Shown: positions 1 through 5,546 of the stretch, one piece after another
Numbering within the stretch: position 1 is the stretch's first letter
Layout: each line of letters opens with the position of its first letter
Assembly: GCA_951801155.1 (NCBI GenBank)
Contig: CATOLK010000078.1
Span: 1-5,546, forward strand
Source: an uncultured Rickettsiales bacterium
Lineage (GTDB): Bacteria > Pseudomonadota > Alphaproteobacteria > Rickettsiales > UBA1997
Direction of reading: 5' to 3'
DNA: 5,546 bases
Translations under genes and position numbers: made by a program
The notes under the pieces: generated by a model
What the model saw: the letters and a program-made list of their open reading frames with translations, nothing else
The model's database searches: none
Told to the model about the DNA's origin: nothing

Positions 1-52
1 ATTAAATATATATAGAAAATAAGAATAGTTTTATACTGAAGGTCTATTAATT

Positions 53-72
53 AAAAAACAGAGGTTACTGTT
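53..72 (-). terminator. Candidate rho-independent terminator after the MFS gene
   Basis: On the minus strand, 14 bases past the transporter stop codon, a 5-bp stem AACAG/CTGTT (72-68 with 61-57) closes a 6-base loop and runs directly into TTTTTT (58-53). The stem is short with only two G-C pairs, so it would be weak, but it is one of the few GC-containing hairpins in an AT-rich spacer and its position and U-tract are right. The remaining bases 1-52 hold nothing I can recognise. Confidence 0.42.
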
Positions 73-86
73 AGATTTATTGAATT

Positions 87-1295
87 TTAGTTATTTAAAA
101 TTATTCTATTATTTTTTTTCCTTAAATGTTTATCGCTGTAAAAAATATATAAAAATAAAAAACAGCAAACAAAGTAAAATATAAACAATATTAAAAACCC
201 AATCCTATAATTGTATTTTTTAAATATAAAACCTAAAATATAAAGAAAAACTAACTTAAATATAGCATTTATAAACCTTTTAATAGCTATTACACAAGCT
301 CTAGATTTACTTGGAACTAAATCTTGAACTGTAGTATAAATTAATATTTCAGCCACTTGAGTAAAAAGCAAGAATAAAATGTTTAAAATGTACGCTAATA
401 AACCATTATATAAATAAATAGATATCATCCCACACAAAGCTCCTATTATATATAATATTATACGTTTGTATACTGTTGTTTTTTTATATAAAATATCTAC
501 AAAAAATAACTGAGTTATTGCTATTATTAATATTTGAAAAGTTAACATAACGTTTATATTGTTTGTTATTGTCATTTCTTTGTAAAAAACAGGACAAAAA
601 CTAATAAATATAGTTAATATTGAAGCCCAGATTCCTTCAAATATTATAAAATTTAATAAAGTTTTATGTTTTATAGCATATTTAATTCCATTTTTTAGTG
701 ATTTTATATAATTGCTATTCAATTTTTTAATATTAGGATTTTTACATTCATTAACACAAATTATTACAAATAAATAAAATACCAATACAAAAATATCTAT
801 TTTTAATACTAAATTAAAATTACTATATATTAATTTACCGCCAAAAAAAGCTGCAATTGACATAGCAAAGAATGATATTATTCTTGTTAAATTTTTATAA
901 TGTGGTATACTATTTTTTAGATTTAAATATTTTGAGCCATTGTAAAATAAGGCTTCTCTAGCAGAAAAGTATATAGTATCATATATTCCAAAACAAGCAT
1001 AAATTAACTGAAAAGAAAAAGGGTTTTTACTAAATAAAGCAACTACAATATAACCAAACATTAAAACCAGTATAGAACAAATTATTAAAATTTTTGAGCC
1101 CAAAAAATCTGATAAAACACCTAATGGGATTTGAGTTAAAAGCGAAGAAATACTGTAAGCTGAAATTATAAAAGTAACTTGAGCCGCGTCTAGATTTCTT
1201 GTCAGAACTAATACTAAATATTTTTTTAAAAAAAGAAGATTTTTAAAGAAACATATTAAAAAATTTTGTAATAAAAATTTTGTTTTTTCTTTCAT
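87..1295 (-). CDS. Major facilitator superfamily (MFS) transporter, substrate unknown
   Basis: A 402-residue polytopic inner-membrane protein with roughly twelve hydrophobic segments, the usual length for an MFS secondary transporter. Residues 59-68 (GVLSDFLGSK) after the second membrane segment match the MFS loop 2-3 motif A (G-x-x-x-D-R-x-G-R-K): Gly59, Asp63, Gly66 and Lys68 are kept, while the two arginines are Phe64 and Ser67. Residues 113-122 (REALFYNGSK) match the region after the fourth segment in the subgroup that carries an 'EA-x-x-YD' type sequence. A basic hydrophilic stretch around 183-212 (KNPNIKKLN and following) is the expected central cytoplasmic loop between the two six-helix halves. 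The tail is basic. The ATG at 1295 is the first possible start because an in-frame TAA lies three bases upstream of it; no Shine-Dalgarno sequence is visible. It is separated from addB by 168 bp with a palindrome just upstream of the start, so it may have its own promoter. Substrate cannot be read from sequence; drug, sugar or metabolite export are all possible. Confidence 0.88.
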   Translation of the reverse strand: MKEKTKFLLQNFLICFFKNLLFLKKYLVLVLTRNLDAAQVTFIISAYSISSLLTQIPLGVLSDFLGSKILIICSILVLMFGYIVVALFSKNPFSFQLIYACFGIYDTIYFSAREALFYNGSKYLNLKNSIPHYKNLTRIISFFAMSIAAFFGGKLIYSNFNLVLKIDIFVLVFYLFVIICVNECKNPNIKKLNSNYIKSLKNGIKYAIKHKTLLNFIIFEGIWASILTIFISFCPVFYKEMTITNNINVMLTFQILIIAITQLFFVDILYKKTTVYKRIILYIIGALCGMISIYLYNGLLAYILNILFLLFTQVAEILIYTTVQDLVPSKSRACVIAIKRFINAIFKLVFLYILGFIFKKYNYRIGFLILFIFYFVCCFLFLYIFYSDKHLRKKNNRIILNN

Positions 1296-1308
1296 ATTTT
1301 ATAGGAAA

Positions 1309-1333
1309 ATAACATATGTTATAAATAACATAT
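1309..1333 (-). promoter_or_regulatory. Palindrome plus third half-site upstream of the MFS gene (candidate operator)
   Basis: ATAACATATGTTAT at 1309-1322 is a perfect 14-bp palindrome whose near edge is 13 bases before the transporter ATG. The half-site ATAACATAT recurs as a direct repeat at 1325-1333, 16 bp from the first copy. It contains C/G positions that pure A/T drift would not readily give. It could be a binding site for a dimeric repressor, or a small hairpin in the 5' untranslated region. No clear -35/-10 pair could be fixed around it, so function is inference. Confidence 0.3.
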
Positions 1334-1390
1334 TAAAACAATTAAGCAAATAATTGTGTTTTTTATTTTATTTATTATTAATTTTTGATT

Positions 1391-1406
1391 AATTATTATA
1401 ATAATT
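1391..1406. repeat. 16-bp perfect A/T-only palindrome in the addB-MFS spacer
   Basis: AATTATTATAATAATT is a perfect inverted repeat with no loop, followed by a second A/T-only inverted repeat (AAATTA-ATA-TAATTT, 1408-1422). There is no T-run on the minus-strand downstream side, so it is not a standard terminator for addB. In DNA this AT-rich such palindromes can arise by chance. The rest of the 1296-1463 spacer shows no open reading frame or RNA gene that I can recognise. Confidence 0.25.
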
Positions 1407-1463
1407 CAAATTAATATAATTTCAATTTAACTTCTTAATTACATAGTATTTAGACTTGAACAA

Positions 1464-2828
1464 TTATTCTGCCTCCCATTCATCAAGTCTAGCCAATAAA
1501 TTATAGTCACTATAATCTTTATTTTTTAAAGTTGCTATATAACCATGATTTTCATCGTTAAAATAATGTAGTAAGTCTAGTACTTTTTTTTCAGTTTTAT
1601 TCATTAAATCAAGTAAATTACAATCTTTATCTTCTATAACTTTTTTATTATTTTTTTTATATTTAGTCATCCAGTATTGTAAATTTTCAATTACAAAATT
1701 TTTAGTTTTTTTCAAAATCAAAGCTTCAATCAATAATTGTAATTTTTCACCGTCAATAACCGCGCTTTTAGCGATTTCTCCACCTGTTTTATAATCAATA
1801 ATTCTAACGCTATTATTTAAATTCTCAATTCTATCAATCCTTGCTGTTAAAATAAAGTCCTTTTTCGGAAAAAATAACTCATTTTCCACTTCTGCAAAAA
1901 TAGAATAACCTTCAATTCTTGCTATATTATCCATTTCAATAAAATCTTGAACTATAGAAACTATTTTATCAAAATATAATTCTGTTATTATTTTATCGTC
2001 ATATTCATCTAAAATATTTTTAATTAATTCCACAATACCATTAAAATTATTTTTATATTTATCATAGTAAACACAATATAATTCAAAAACTTTATGGATT
2101 ATTGTTCCTACAAATGCATTATTATTTTGTTTTTCAATAACATTAAATTTATAAAGTTTTAAAAATTTTTTTACATATATTTCATATGGATTTTTACACA
2201 ATAAGTCAACATTAGTAGCTGATAATTTAGTCAATTTTTCATTAGGTTTTGGTCTTGGAGCTTTTTTATATATTCCATATTTTTCATTATTATAGGGTAT
2301 ATTTATATATTCTTTATAAATATTAACTATATCTTGTCCACTATTCAAAATAATCCCATTGCATTTTAAATAAATTTCTAATTTTTGCAAAAATCTTGAT
2401 TTAAAAGTTACAGTATTATCAATTTTTTTTGCTCTTGTAAGCAAAACATTTTTTTGTGCTAACAATTGTATAAAATCATAACAATATTTTCCAATTTCTA
2501 CTTCTTTTGCCGGTAAACCAAATTTTATCCTCATACTTTTACTCATATAAGGATCTGTACTCCTATTAACAGGAAAAACTCCATCGTTCAAATTAGGAAT
2601 TATAACTAAATCATAATTAACCAGACGACTTTCTTCAGCAGATATTATATTAACTGCTGGATAAATAGTATAATTTTCTTTATAGGTTTTTTCTGCAAAA
2701 AGACTTGATAATAGTACAATGTAATCATCTAAATTAATTTTTCCAAAACAATTACCTTGTTCTAACAATTCTTTGATAAATTCTATAATTTTTTCATTTT
2801 TTTCATCATAAAATATATCACTTTGCAT
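1464..2828 (-). CDS. addB: AddB C-terminal part: helicase-like domain end plus PD-(D/E)XK nuclease
   Basis: This 454-residue stretch matches the second half of alphaproteobacterial AddB. Residues 73-116 hold the family block corresponding to 'DLVILGGLNEGxWP...DPWLSRPMR...GLP..E..IG' (here DLVIIPNLNDGVFP, DPYMSKSMR, FGLPAKEVEIG), followed by VLLTRAKKID at 128-137 for 'VLTRA'. From residue 202 the RecB-family nuclease domain begins: LSATNVDLL and NPYEIYVK (202-220), HKVFELY with His245, ARIDRIE (Asp332), IIDYKTG (Asp345 and Lys347) and LQLLIEAL with Gln364. These are the expected metal-binding and catalytic positions of the PD-(D/E)XK fold, so the nuclease looks intact. The C-terminus YNLLARLDEWEAE fits the usual AddB ending. 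The ATG at 2828 has no Shine-Dalgarno sequence and the frame is open further upstream, so it is an internal Met of the parent gene rather than a true start. No addA follows. Confidence 0.85.
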   Translation of the reverse strand: MQSDIFYDEKNEKIIEFIKELLEQGNCFGKINLDDYIVLLSSLFAEKTYKENYTIYPAVNIISAEESRLVNYDLVIIPNLNDGVFPVNRSTDPYMSKSMRIKFGLPAKEVEIGKYCYDFIQLLAQKNVLLTRAKKIDNTVTFKSRFLQKLEIYLKCNGIILNSGQDIVNIYKEYINIPYNNEKYGIYKKAPRPKPNEKLTKLSATNVDLLCKNPYEIYVKKFLKLYKFNVIEKQNNNAFVGTIIHKVFELYCVYYDKYKNNFNGIVELIKNILDEYDDKIITELYFDKIVSIVQDFIEMDNIARIEGYSIFAEVENELFFPKKDFILTARIDRIENLNNSVRIIDYKTGGEIAKSAVIDGEKLQLLIEALILKKTKNFVIENLQYWMTKYKKNNKKVIEDKDCNLLDLMNKTEKKVLDLLHYFNDENHGYIATLKNKDYSDYNLLARLDEWEAE

Positions 2829-2865
2829 AAATTGTTCTGTATTATCTTTTTGAAAAATACTATTA

Positions 2866-2889
2866 TCTGCAATTTTTTCTGCAATTTTT
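2866..2889. repeat. 12-bp perfect tandem duplication beside the addB frameshift
   Basis: TCTGCAATTTTT occurs twice head to tail (2866-2877 and 2878-2889). On the minus strand, in the downstream addB frame, it encodes KIAE-KIAD. It is a multiple of three and so did not cause the frameshift, but it begins only a few bases from it and overlaps the premature TAA at 2890-2888. The encoded segment matches the family without an extra four residues, so the repeat may simply be convergent codon use. Confidence 0.6.
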
Positions 2890-4357
2890 ATATGTAATTT
2901 ATAAATTCTTCAAAAGATAATTCTTTATTTTTATCAAAATCTTTAAAAAATGATCTAATATTATTAATAAAATTATTTAACTTATTTTTAATATTATTAT
3001 TTTCTATTTTTTCTATATTTTTTATATAAGAATTAAAATTATTATTTATATTATTATTTAATACATGTTTTTCAAATAAATCCACTAAATCTTGTAAATC
3101 TTCTTTTGTATAATTAAAATTTGCATATTCATTTTTTAGTAATGACAATAAAAACTCTGGTGCAAAATCATTTTTATAAACATCTATAACTAAAAATAAA
3201 TATTTTACTAATTTATTAGACATAAAATTTATGCCAAAGTTATTATTTATAGGTAAATTCCATCTTTTTAAAAAAATTTCAATTTCTCGAGAATAATCTT
3301 TATTTGCTATTATTGCAATGTTTTTTAGTCCATTTTTTTTAAAAAAATCTATTATATAAAATGAAATTAAATTTAATTCTTCGTAGGTATTATCACATTC
3401 AACAAATTTAATATTTTTTAATTCTTCAATTTTATTATTATGCCATTTATAGGTTAAATGGGCCGGTAACATCGTATTATTCAATACATTAATAGTATTA
3501 TTTTCAGCAACTATGCAATCTGCAAATTCTATTTTTTTTATATCTTTTATTTTTATATCTAATTCTTTTACTATTTTTTTAAAATAGAAATGACTGTAGT
3601 TTTCTTCCAAATTTTCAAATTCTTCACTAGTTAGATTATTTTCAAAACCTTTAAAAACAAAATATGTATTATCATATTTTTTTAGTGTTTTAACTAAATT
3701 CAAAGTACTATTTACAGATAAAAAATTTCCAACAATTATAATTGGATTTTTAGGAGCCTTTTTTTCAAATAATGTTCTGTAGGTATTAATGATTTGCAAG
3801 GCATGAGTATTATTCGAAATAATATTATTTTCTGTTAAAAAACTTTCCCATTTTTCACCAAAAACTTTTATAAAATCTAAAACCTTTTGCCAATGAATTG
3901 AATATTCGTCATCAACTATATCATCAAGATTATCAAGAGTTAAATTGTTTTTTTTTACCTCATTTAGAAAAAGTTCTAAATCTATTGATAGATTAATAGC
4001 TTTATTTATATTTACATTAGGCTGATATTTTAATATCTCTCTTATCAATAGTAATTTATATTTTGTGTTAGAAATAGGTTTTATTAAATTAATATTTGAG
4101 CTCAAAATATTTAAATCCAAATTATTTAAAATCAAATCATCATAATCAATATCACCTATTGCTTTAATAATAGGTAAAATTGTAGTGTTGTCTTTGCTAT
4201 TTTCTAAAAAAACTCTTTTTAATTCATTACTTGAGTATCTACTAGGTAGTAAAACTACAACACTTGACATTTCTAAATCATTTTTAAATACACTTTTTAT
4301 ATATAAATAAAGCGATTGTAAAAAATTATAATTTGCTGGTATATTTAAAAATTGCAT
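2888..4357 (-). CDS. addB: AddB N-terminal part: inactive helicase-like domain
   Basis: This 489-residue frame is the first half of alphaproteobacterial AddB. Residues 5-14 (NIPANYNFLQ) match the family start 'IPxGxPFLxxL', which supports the ATG at 4357. Residues 33-40 (VVVLLPSR) correspond to 'VLLPTRRA', and 61-74 (LPIIKAIGDIDYDD) to 'LLPRIxxLGDxDEDE'. Further landmarks are IIIVGNFLSVNST (206-218) for 'AGSTGSIPAT', FVFKGFENNLTSEEF for 'VVLPGLDxxLD', NTMLPAHLTYKW (294-305), ECDNTYEEL for the EAR-type motif, and DFAPEFLLSLLKNEYA (397-412) for 'FAPVxLLALLKHP'. No Walker A is present, as is usual for this AddB branch. The segment about 430-470 is unusually Asn-rich, typical of AT drift in linkers. 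The frame ends prematurely at the frameshift near 2900. Its start is 5 bases after the asd-like stop codon, so the two are probably translated from one transcript; only a weak AAGAAAG is visible upstream. Confidence 0.85.
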   Translation of the reverse strand: MQFLNIPANYNFLQSLYLYIKSVFKNDLEMSSVVVLLPSRYSSNELKRVFLENSKDNTTILPIIKAIGDIDYDDLILNNLDLNILSSNINLIKPISNTKYKLLLIREILKYQPNVNINKAINLSIDLELFLNEVKKNNLTLDNLDDIVDDEYSIHWQKVLDFIKVFGEKWESFLTENNIISNNTHALQIINTYRTLFEKKAPKNPIIIVGNFLSVNSTLNLVKTLKKYDNTYFVFKGFENNLTSEEFENLEENYSHFYFKKIVKELDIKIKDIKKIEFADCIVAENNTINVLNNTMLPAHLTYKWHNNKIEELKNIKFVECDNTYEELNLISFYIIDFFKKNGLKNIAIIANKDYSREIEIFLKRWNLPINNNFGINFMSNKLVKYLFLVIDVYKNDFAPEFLLSLLKNEYANFNYTKEDLQDLVDLFEKHVLNNNINNNFNSYIKNIEKIENNNIKNKLNNFINNIRSFFKDFDKNKELSFEEFINYI

Positions 4358-4362
4358 ATATG

Positions 4363-5370
4363 TTATATTCTTTCTTGTAAAATTTTTAATATTTCTACTA
4401 TATTTTCAGATTCCAAGTTTATGTTATCGGCTACAGACCATAAATTTAATCCGTTTTCAATACTATTATCTTTTCTAATTCTGGAAATAAAAACATTTTC
4501 TTCTGTCGCTACTTCTTTTGGTGTAGCATATTTAAATTCATCAAATCTATCAATAACACTTATATAATTTATACTATCTTCATATGTATTATATATATCA
4601 TCTATTTTAAATGAATTTTCAAATTCAATATTAATAGATTGACAATTACAGGTAAAAACAGGAACAAAAGCACAAGTAGCAGTTATATTGATTTTATTAT
4701 TTAAAATATTATTAATTTCTAACATTATCTTTTGCTCTTCTTCATAATAATTGTTATTAGCTATATCTCCCACTTGAGGAAGTACATTAAAAGCAATTTG
4801 CTTTTTAAAATTTTCCGGCGGAAGAAAACTATTTTCATATATTTTTTTAGTATGTAAAAATAATTCATCCATAGCATAATTTCCTATATTCGAAGCAGCT
4901 TGGTAGGTTGAAACAACAATTCTTTTAATTTTATTAATTTTATTTAATGGCTCTATTGCTCTTAAAAGTTGAATAGTCGAAGCAGATGGTAATTTTATAA
5001 CATTCTTATTTTTATATTCTTCAATTTTGTTTATATTTAAATCGTACATAATTGTTGGAATGTTATTATCTTCTAAATAATAACCACTATTATCTAATAC
5101 TATTGAATCGTTTTCTATAAAATCATAAATATATTGTTCTGTAAGTTCTTTATTTACCATAAATATTGCTACTGTTTCGTCGTCGAATTCTTTATAATGA
5201 TTTATATTCTGTACTTTAATTGTTTTGTCTCTAAAAGAAAATTCTTTTCCATCTAAATAAGATGTTGATAATAAAATTATATTTTCAATGCTAAAATTTA
5301 TATTATTTTTCAATTGATTTAATAGATGTATAAATCTGTTTTTATCTGTTGTAAATATTACTATTTTCAT
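4363..5370 (-). CDS. Aspartate-semialdehyde dehydrogenase homologue with catalytic residues replaced (probable pseudoenzyme)
   Basis: The 335-residue protein aligns end to end with alphaproteobacterial Asd (about 340 residues), which makes L-aspartate 4-semialdehyde from aspartyl phosphate with NADPH for lysine/diaminopimelate, threonine and methionine. Family blocks are clear: IVVSTYQAASNIG and AMDELFLHT (151-174), QIAFNVLPQVGD (191-202), ITATC (229-233), INIEFEN (246-252), FISRIRKD (294-301), ENGLNLWSVADN (305-316). The functional positions, however, are changed. The GxxGxxG NADP loop is TTDKNRF (7-13). The catalytic Cys of N-C-S-T is Ala130 in SAST. The Arg of TCVRVPV is Phe235. The catalytic His of G-H-S is Asn242 in C-N-C. 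The SAGG loop is VNKE (72-75) and the C-terminal KGAALN is absent (319-324). Gln157, Glu211 and Lys214 are kept. I therefore do not assign the symbol asd: dehydrogenase activity is not expected. The start matches the family start; the Shine-Dalgarno is poor. It heads a probable operon with addB. Binding, scaffolding or decay are the options. Confidence 0.85.
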   Translation of the reverse strand: MKIVIFTTDKNRFIHLLNQLKNNINFSIENIILLSTSYLDGKEFSFRDKTIKVQNINHYKEFDDETVAIFMVNKELTEQYIYDFIENDSIVLDNSGYYLEDNNIPTIMYDLNINKIEEYKNKNVIKLPSASTIQLLRAIEPLNKINKIKRIVVSTYQAASNIGNYAMDELFLHTKKIYENSFLPPENFKKQIAFNVLPQVGDIANNNYYEEEQKIMLEINNILNNKINITATCAFVPVFTCNCQSINIEFENSFKIDDIYNTYEDSINYISVIDRFDEFKYATPKEVATEENVFISRIRKDNSIENGLNLWSVADNINLESENIVEILKILQERI

Positions 5371-5411
5371 CTTTTTATGCCTAAGTTGTTATTAATTAAA
5401 TTAATAATTTT

Positions 5412-5440
5412 ATTATTGACAGATTAAATAAAAAAATCAA
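5412..5440 (-). promoter_or_regulatory. Candidate sigma-70-type promoter for the asd-like gene and addB
   Basis: On the minus strand TTGATT (5440-5435) is followed after exactly 17 bases by AATAAT (5417-5412), five of six matches to TATAAT. This would place transcription start about 35 bases upstream of the ATG at 5370. In DNA this AT-rich such boxes appear often, so the call rests on spacing and position. Confidence 0.35.
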
Positions 5441-5468
5441 TTGAAAAATTAATTATTTGTTTTATATT
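5441..5468 (+). promoter_or_regulatory. Candidate sigma-70-type promoter for the rightward gene
   Basis: TTGAAA (5441-5446), a 16-base spacer, then TATATT (5463-5468). Transcription would start near 5475, about 30 bases before the Shine-Dalgarno sequence at 5506. It lies back to back with the leftward promoter candidate, so the two genes could be co-regulated. Chance occurrence is possible given the composition. Confidence 0.35.
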
Positions 5469-5505
5469 TCGTCAACTGAACCTTTCTATATGAATGTTCA
5501 AAAAG

Positions 5506-5511
5506 AAGGAG
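5506..5511 (+). promoter_or_regulatory. Ribosome binding site deciding a GTG start
   Basis: AAGGAG, within AGAAGGAG (5504-5511), is 9 bases before GTG 5521. It is the only strong Shine-Dalgarno sequence I see in the window. It excludes the other GTG/TTG codons at 5511-5517, which are out of frame and reach TAA at 5529-5531. Confidence 0.6.
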
Positions 5512-5520
5512 TGGTGTTGA

Positions 5521-5546
5521 GTGAGTCCTAAAATATCAAGAGAATT
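5521..5546 (+). CDS. 5' end of a divergently transcribed gene, possibly a TetR-type regulator (partial)
   Basis: Only eight codons are inside the window: GTG then S-P-K-I-S-R-E, cut by the window edge. A TGA in the same frame lies directly upstream (5518-5520), so GTG 5521 is the earliest possible start, and it sits 9 bases behind AAGGAG with a promoter-like sequence further up. Many TetR/AcrR-family repressors begin with 'MSPK(I/V)S' followed by charged residues leading into the first helix of the DNA-binding domain; the resemblance is suggestive but eight residues cannot establish a family. If it is a regulator, its divergent placement would make the asd-like gene and its own promoter natural targets. 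Confidence 0.5.

Larger units (their letters stand above)
1464..4357 (-). pseudogene. addB: addB, double-strand-break repair protein, split by one frameshift
   Basis: The two reading frames 4357-2888 and 2828-1464 are the two halves of one alphaproteobacterial-type AddB; together with the short joining stretch they give about 960 residues, close to the roughly 1000 typical of the family. The upstream frame ends with TAA at 2890-2888. The downstream frame stays open upstream of its first ATG, through codons reading KIAEKIADNSIFQKDN, up to a TGA near 2913, so the lesion must lie between about 2893 and 2910. The downstream frame is -1 relative to the upstream one, as expected for loss of one base. 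Restoring one A in the AAA at about 2898-2900 gives FIKLHIKIAEKIAD, which fits the 'HI-x-x-AE-x-LA' pattern I recall for this family. AddB is the nuclease/inactive-helicase partner of AddA in end resection. As read, the gene would give a truncated protein without the nuclease domain. A sequencing error is the main alternative. Confidence 0.75.

Noticed and set aside
1464..2828. AddB C-terminal part as an independent nuclease gene with its own start at 2828
   Set aside because: No Shine-Dalgarno precedes ATG 2828, the frame is open and family-like upstream of it, and it begins in the middle of the AddB helicase-like region.
2888..2910. Programmed -1 ribosomal frameshifting or poly-A transcriptional slippage joining the addB halves
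   Set aside because: The direction fits -1, but no X-XXY-YYZ heptamer occurs in the permitted interval and its longest homopolymers are three bases. The A5 run at 2885-2889 lies past the point where a shift would be needed.
4352..4567. 71-residue plus-strand open frame beginning at 4352
   Set aside because: It is fully antisense to the end of the asd-like gene and the start of addB, has no ribosome binding site and matches no family; a shadow frame.
5477..5500. TGAAC ... GTTCA inverted repeat between the promoter and the ribosome binding site of the rightward gene
   Set aside because: Only five bases per arm with a 14-base gap and no extension of symmetry; too weak to call an operator.
5490..5531. 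14-codon upstream open frame overlapping the GTG start (ATG 5490 to TAA 5531)
   Set aside because: It could be a leader peptide, but it has no ribosome binding site of its own and contains the Shine-Dalgarno of the next gene; most likely chance.
1..5546. Alternative genetic code (UGA read as Trp), CRISPR array, tRNA or insertion sequence
   Set aside because: Trp is encoded by TGG in the frames I checked and the three stops seen are TAA, with no need to read UGA as sense. I saw no regularly spaced repeats, tRNA-like cloverleaf or transposase-like frame on either strand.

Overview
The window is extremely AT-rich and almost all of its coding capacity is on the minus strand. Two proteins carry signatures of alphaproteobacterial families: a double-strand-break repair protein of the alphaproteobacterial AddB type, and a protein whose closest recognisable relative is alphaproteobacterial aspartate-semialdehyde dehydrogenase. 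The base composition, Asn/Lys/Ile-rich proteins, weak ribosome binding sites, a frameshifted repair gene and a degraded enzyme active site together suggest a host-associated or otherwise genome-reduced alphaproteobacterium. That placement is an inference from memory of the families, not from a search.

Layout, following minus-strand transcription from right to left. At 5371-5520 lies a divergent intergenic region with a candidate promoter in each direction. Rightward, a gene begins with a GTG at 5521 behind a good Shine-Dalgarno sequence and runs off the window. Leftward, 5370-4363 encodes a full-length homologue of aspartate-semialdehyde dehydrogenase (Asd) in which the catalytic Cys, the catalytic His, the substrate-binding Arg and the NADP-binding glycine motif are all replaced. 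Five bases later comes addB, in two reading frames: 4357-2888 is the helicase-like N-terminal half and 2828-1464 the C-terminal half with an apparently intact PD-(D/E)XK nuclease site. A single -1 frameshift between about 2893 and 2910 separates them. After a 168-bp AT-rich spacer with palindromes comes a 12-TM major facilitator transporter (1295-87), followed by a small hairpin plus T-run that looks like its terminator. The addA gene that usually follows addB in this group is not present here.

The asd-like gene and addB look co-transcribed, but no shared pathway is known to me. The most interesting point is the asd-like gene: the fold-defining sequence is well kept over the whole length while almost every residue needed for chemistry is gone, which reads as a pseudoenzyme rather than a simple decaying gene. 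The second is the state of addB, whose two halves are otherwise well preserved, so the lesion is either recent or a sequencing error.
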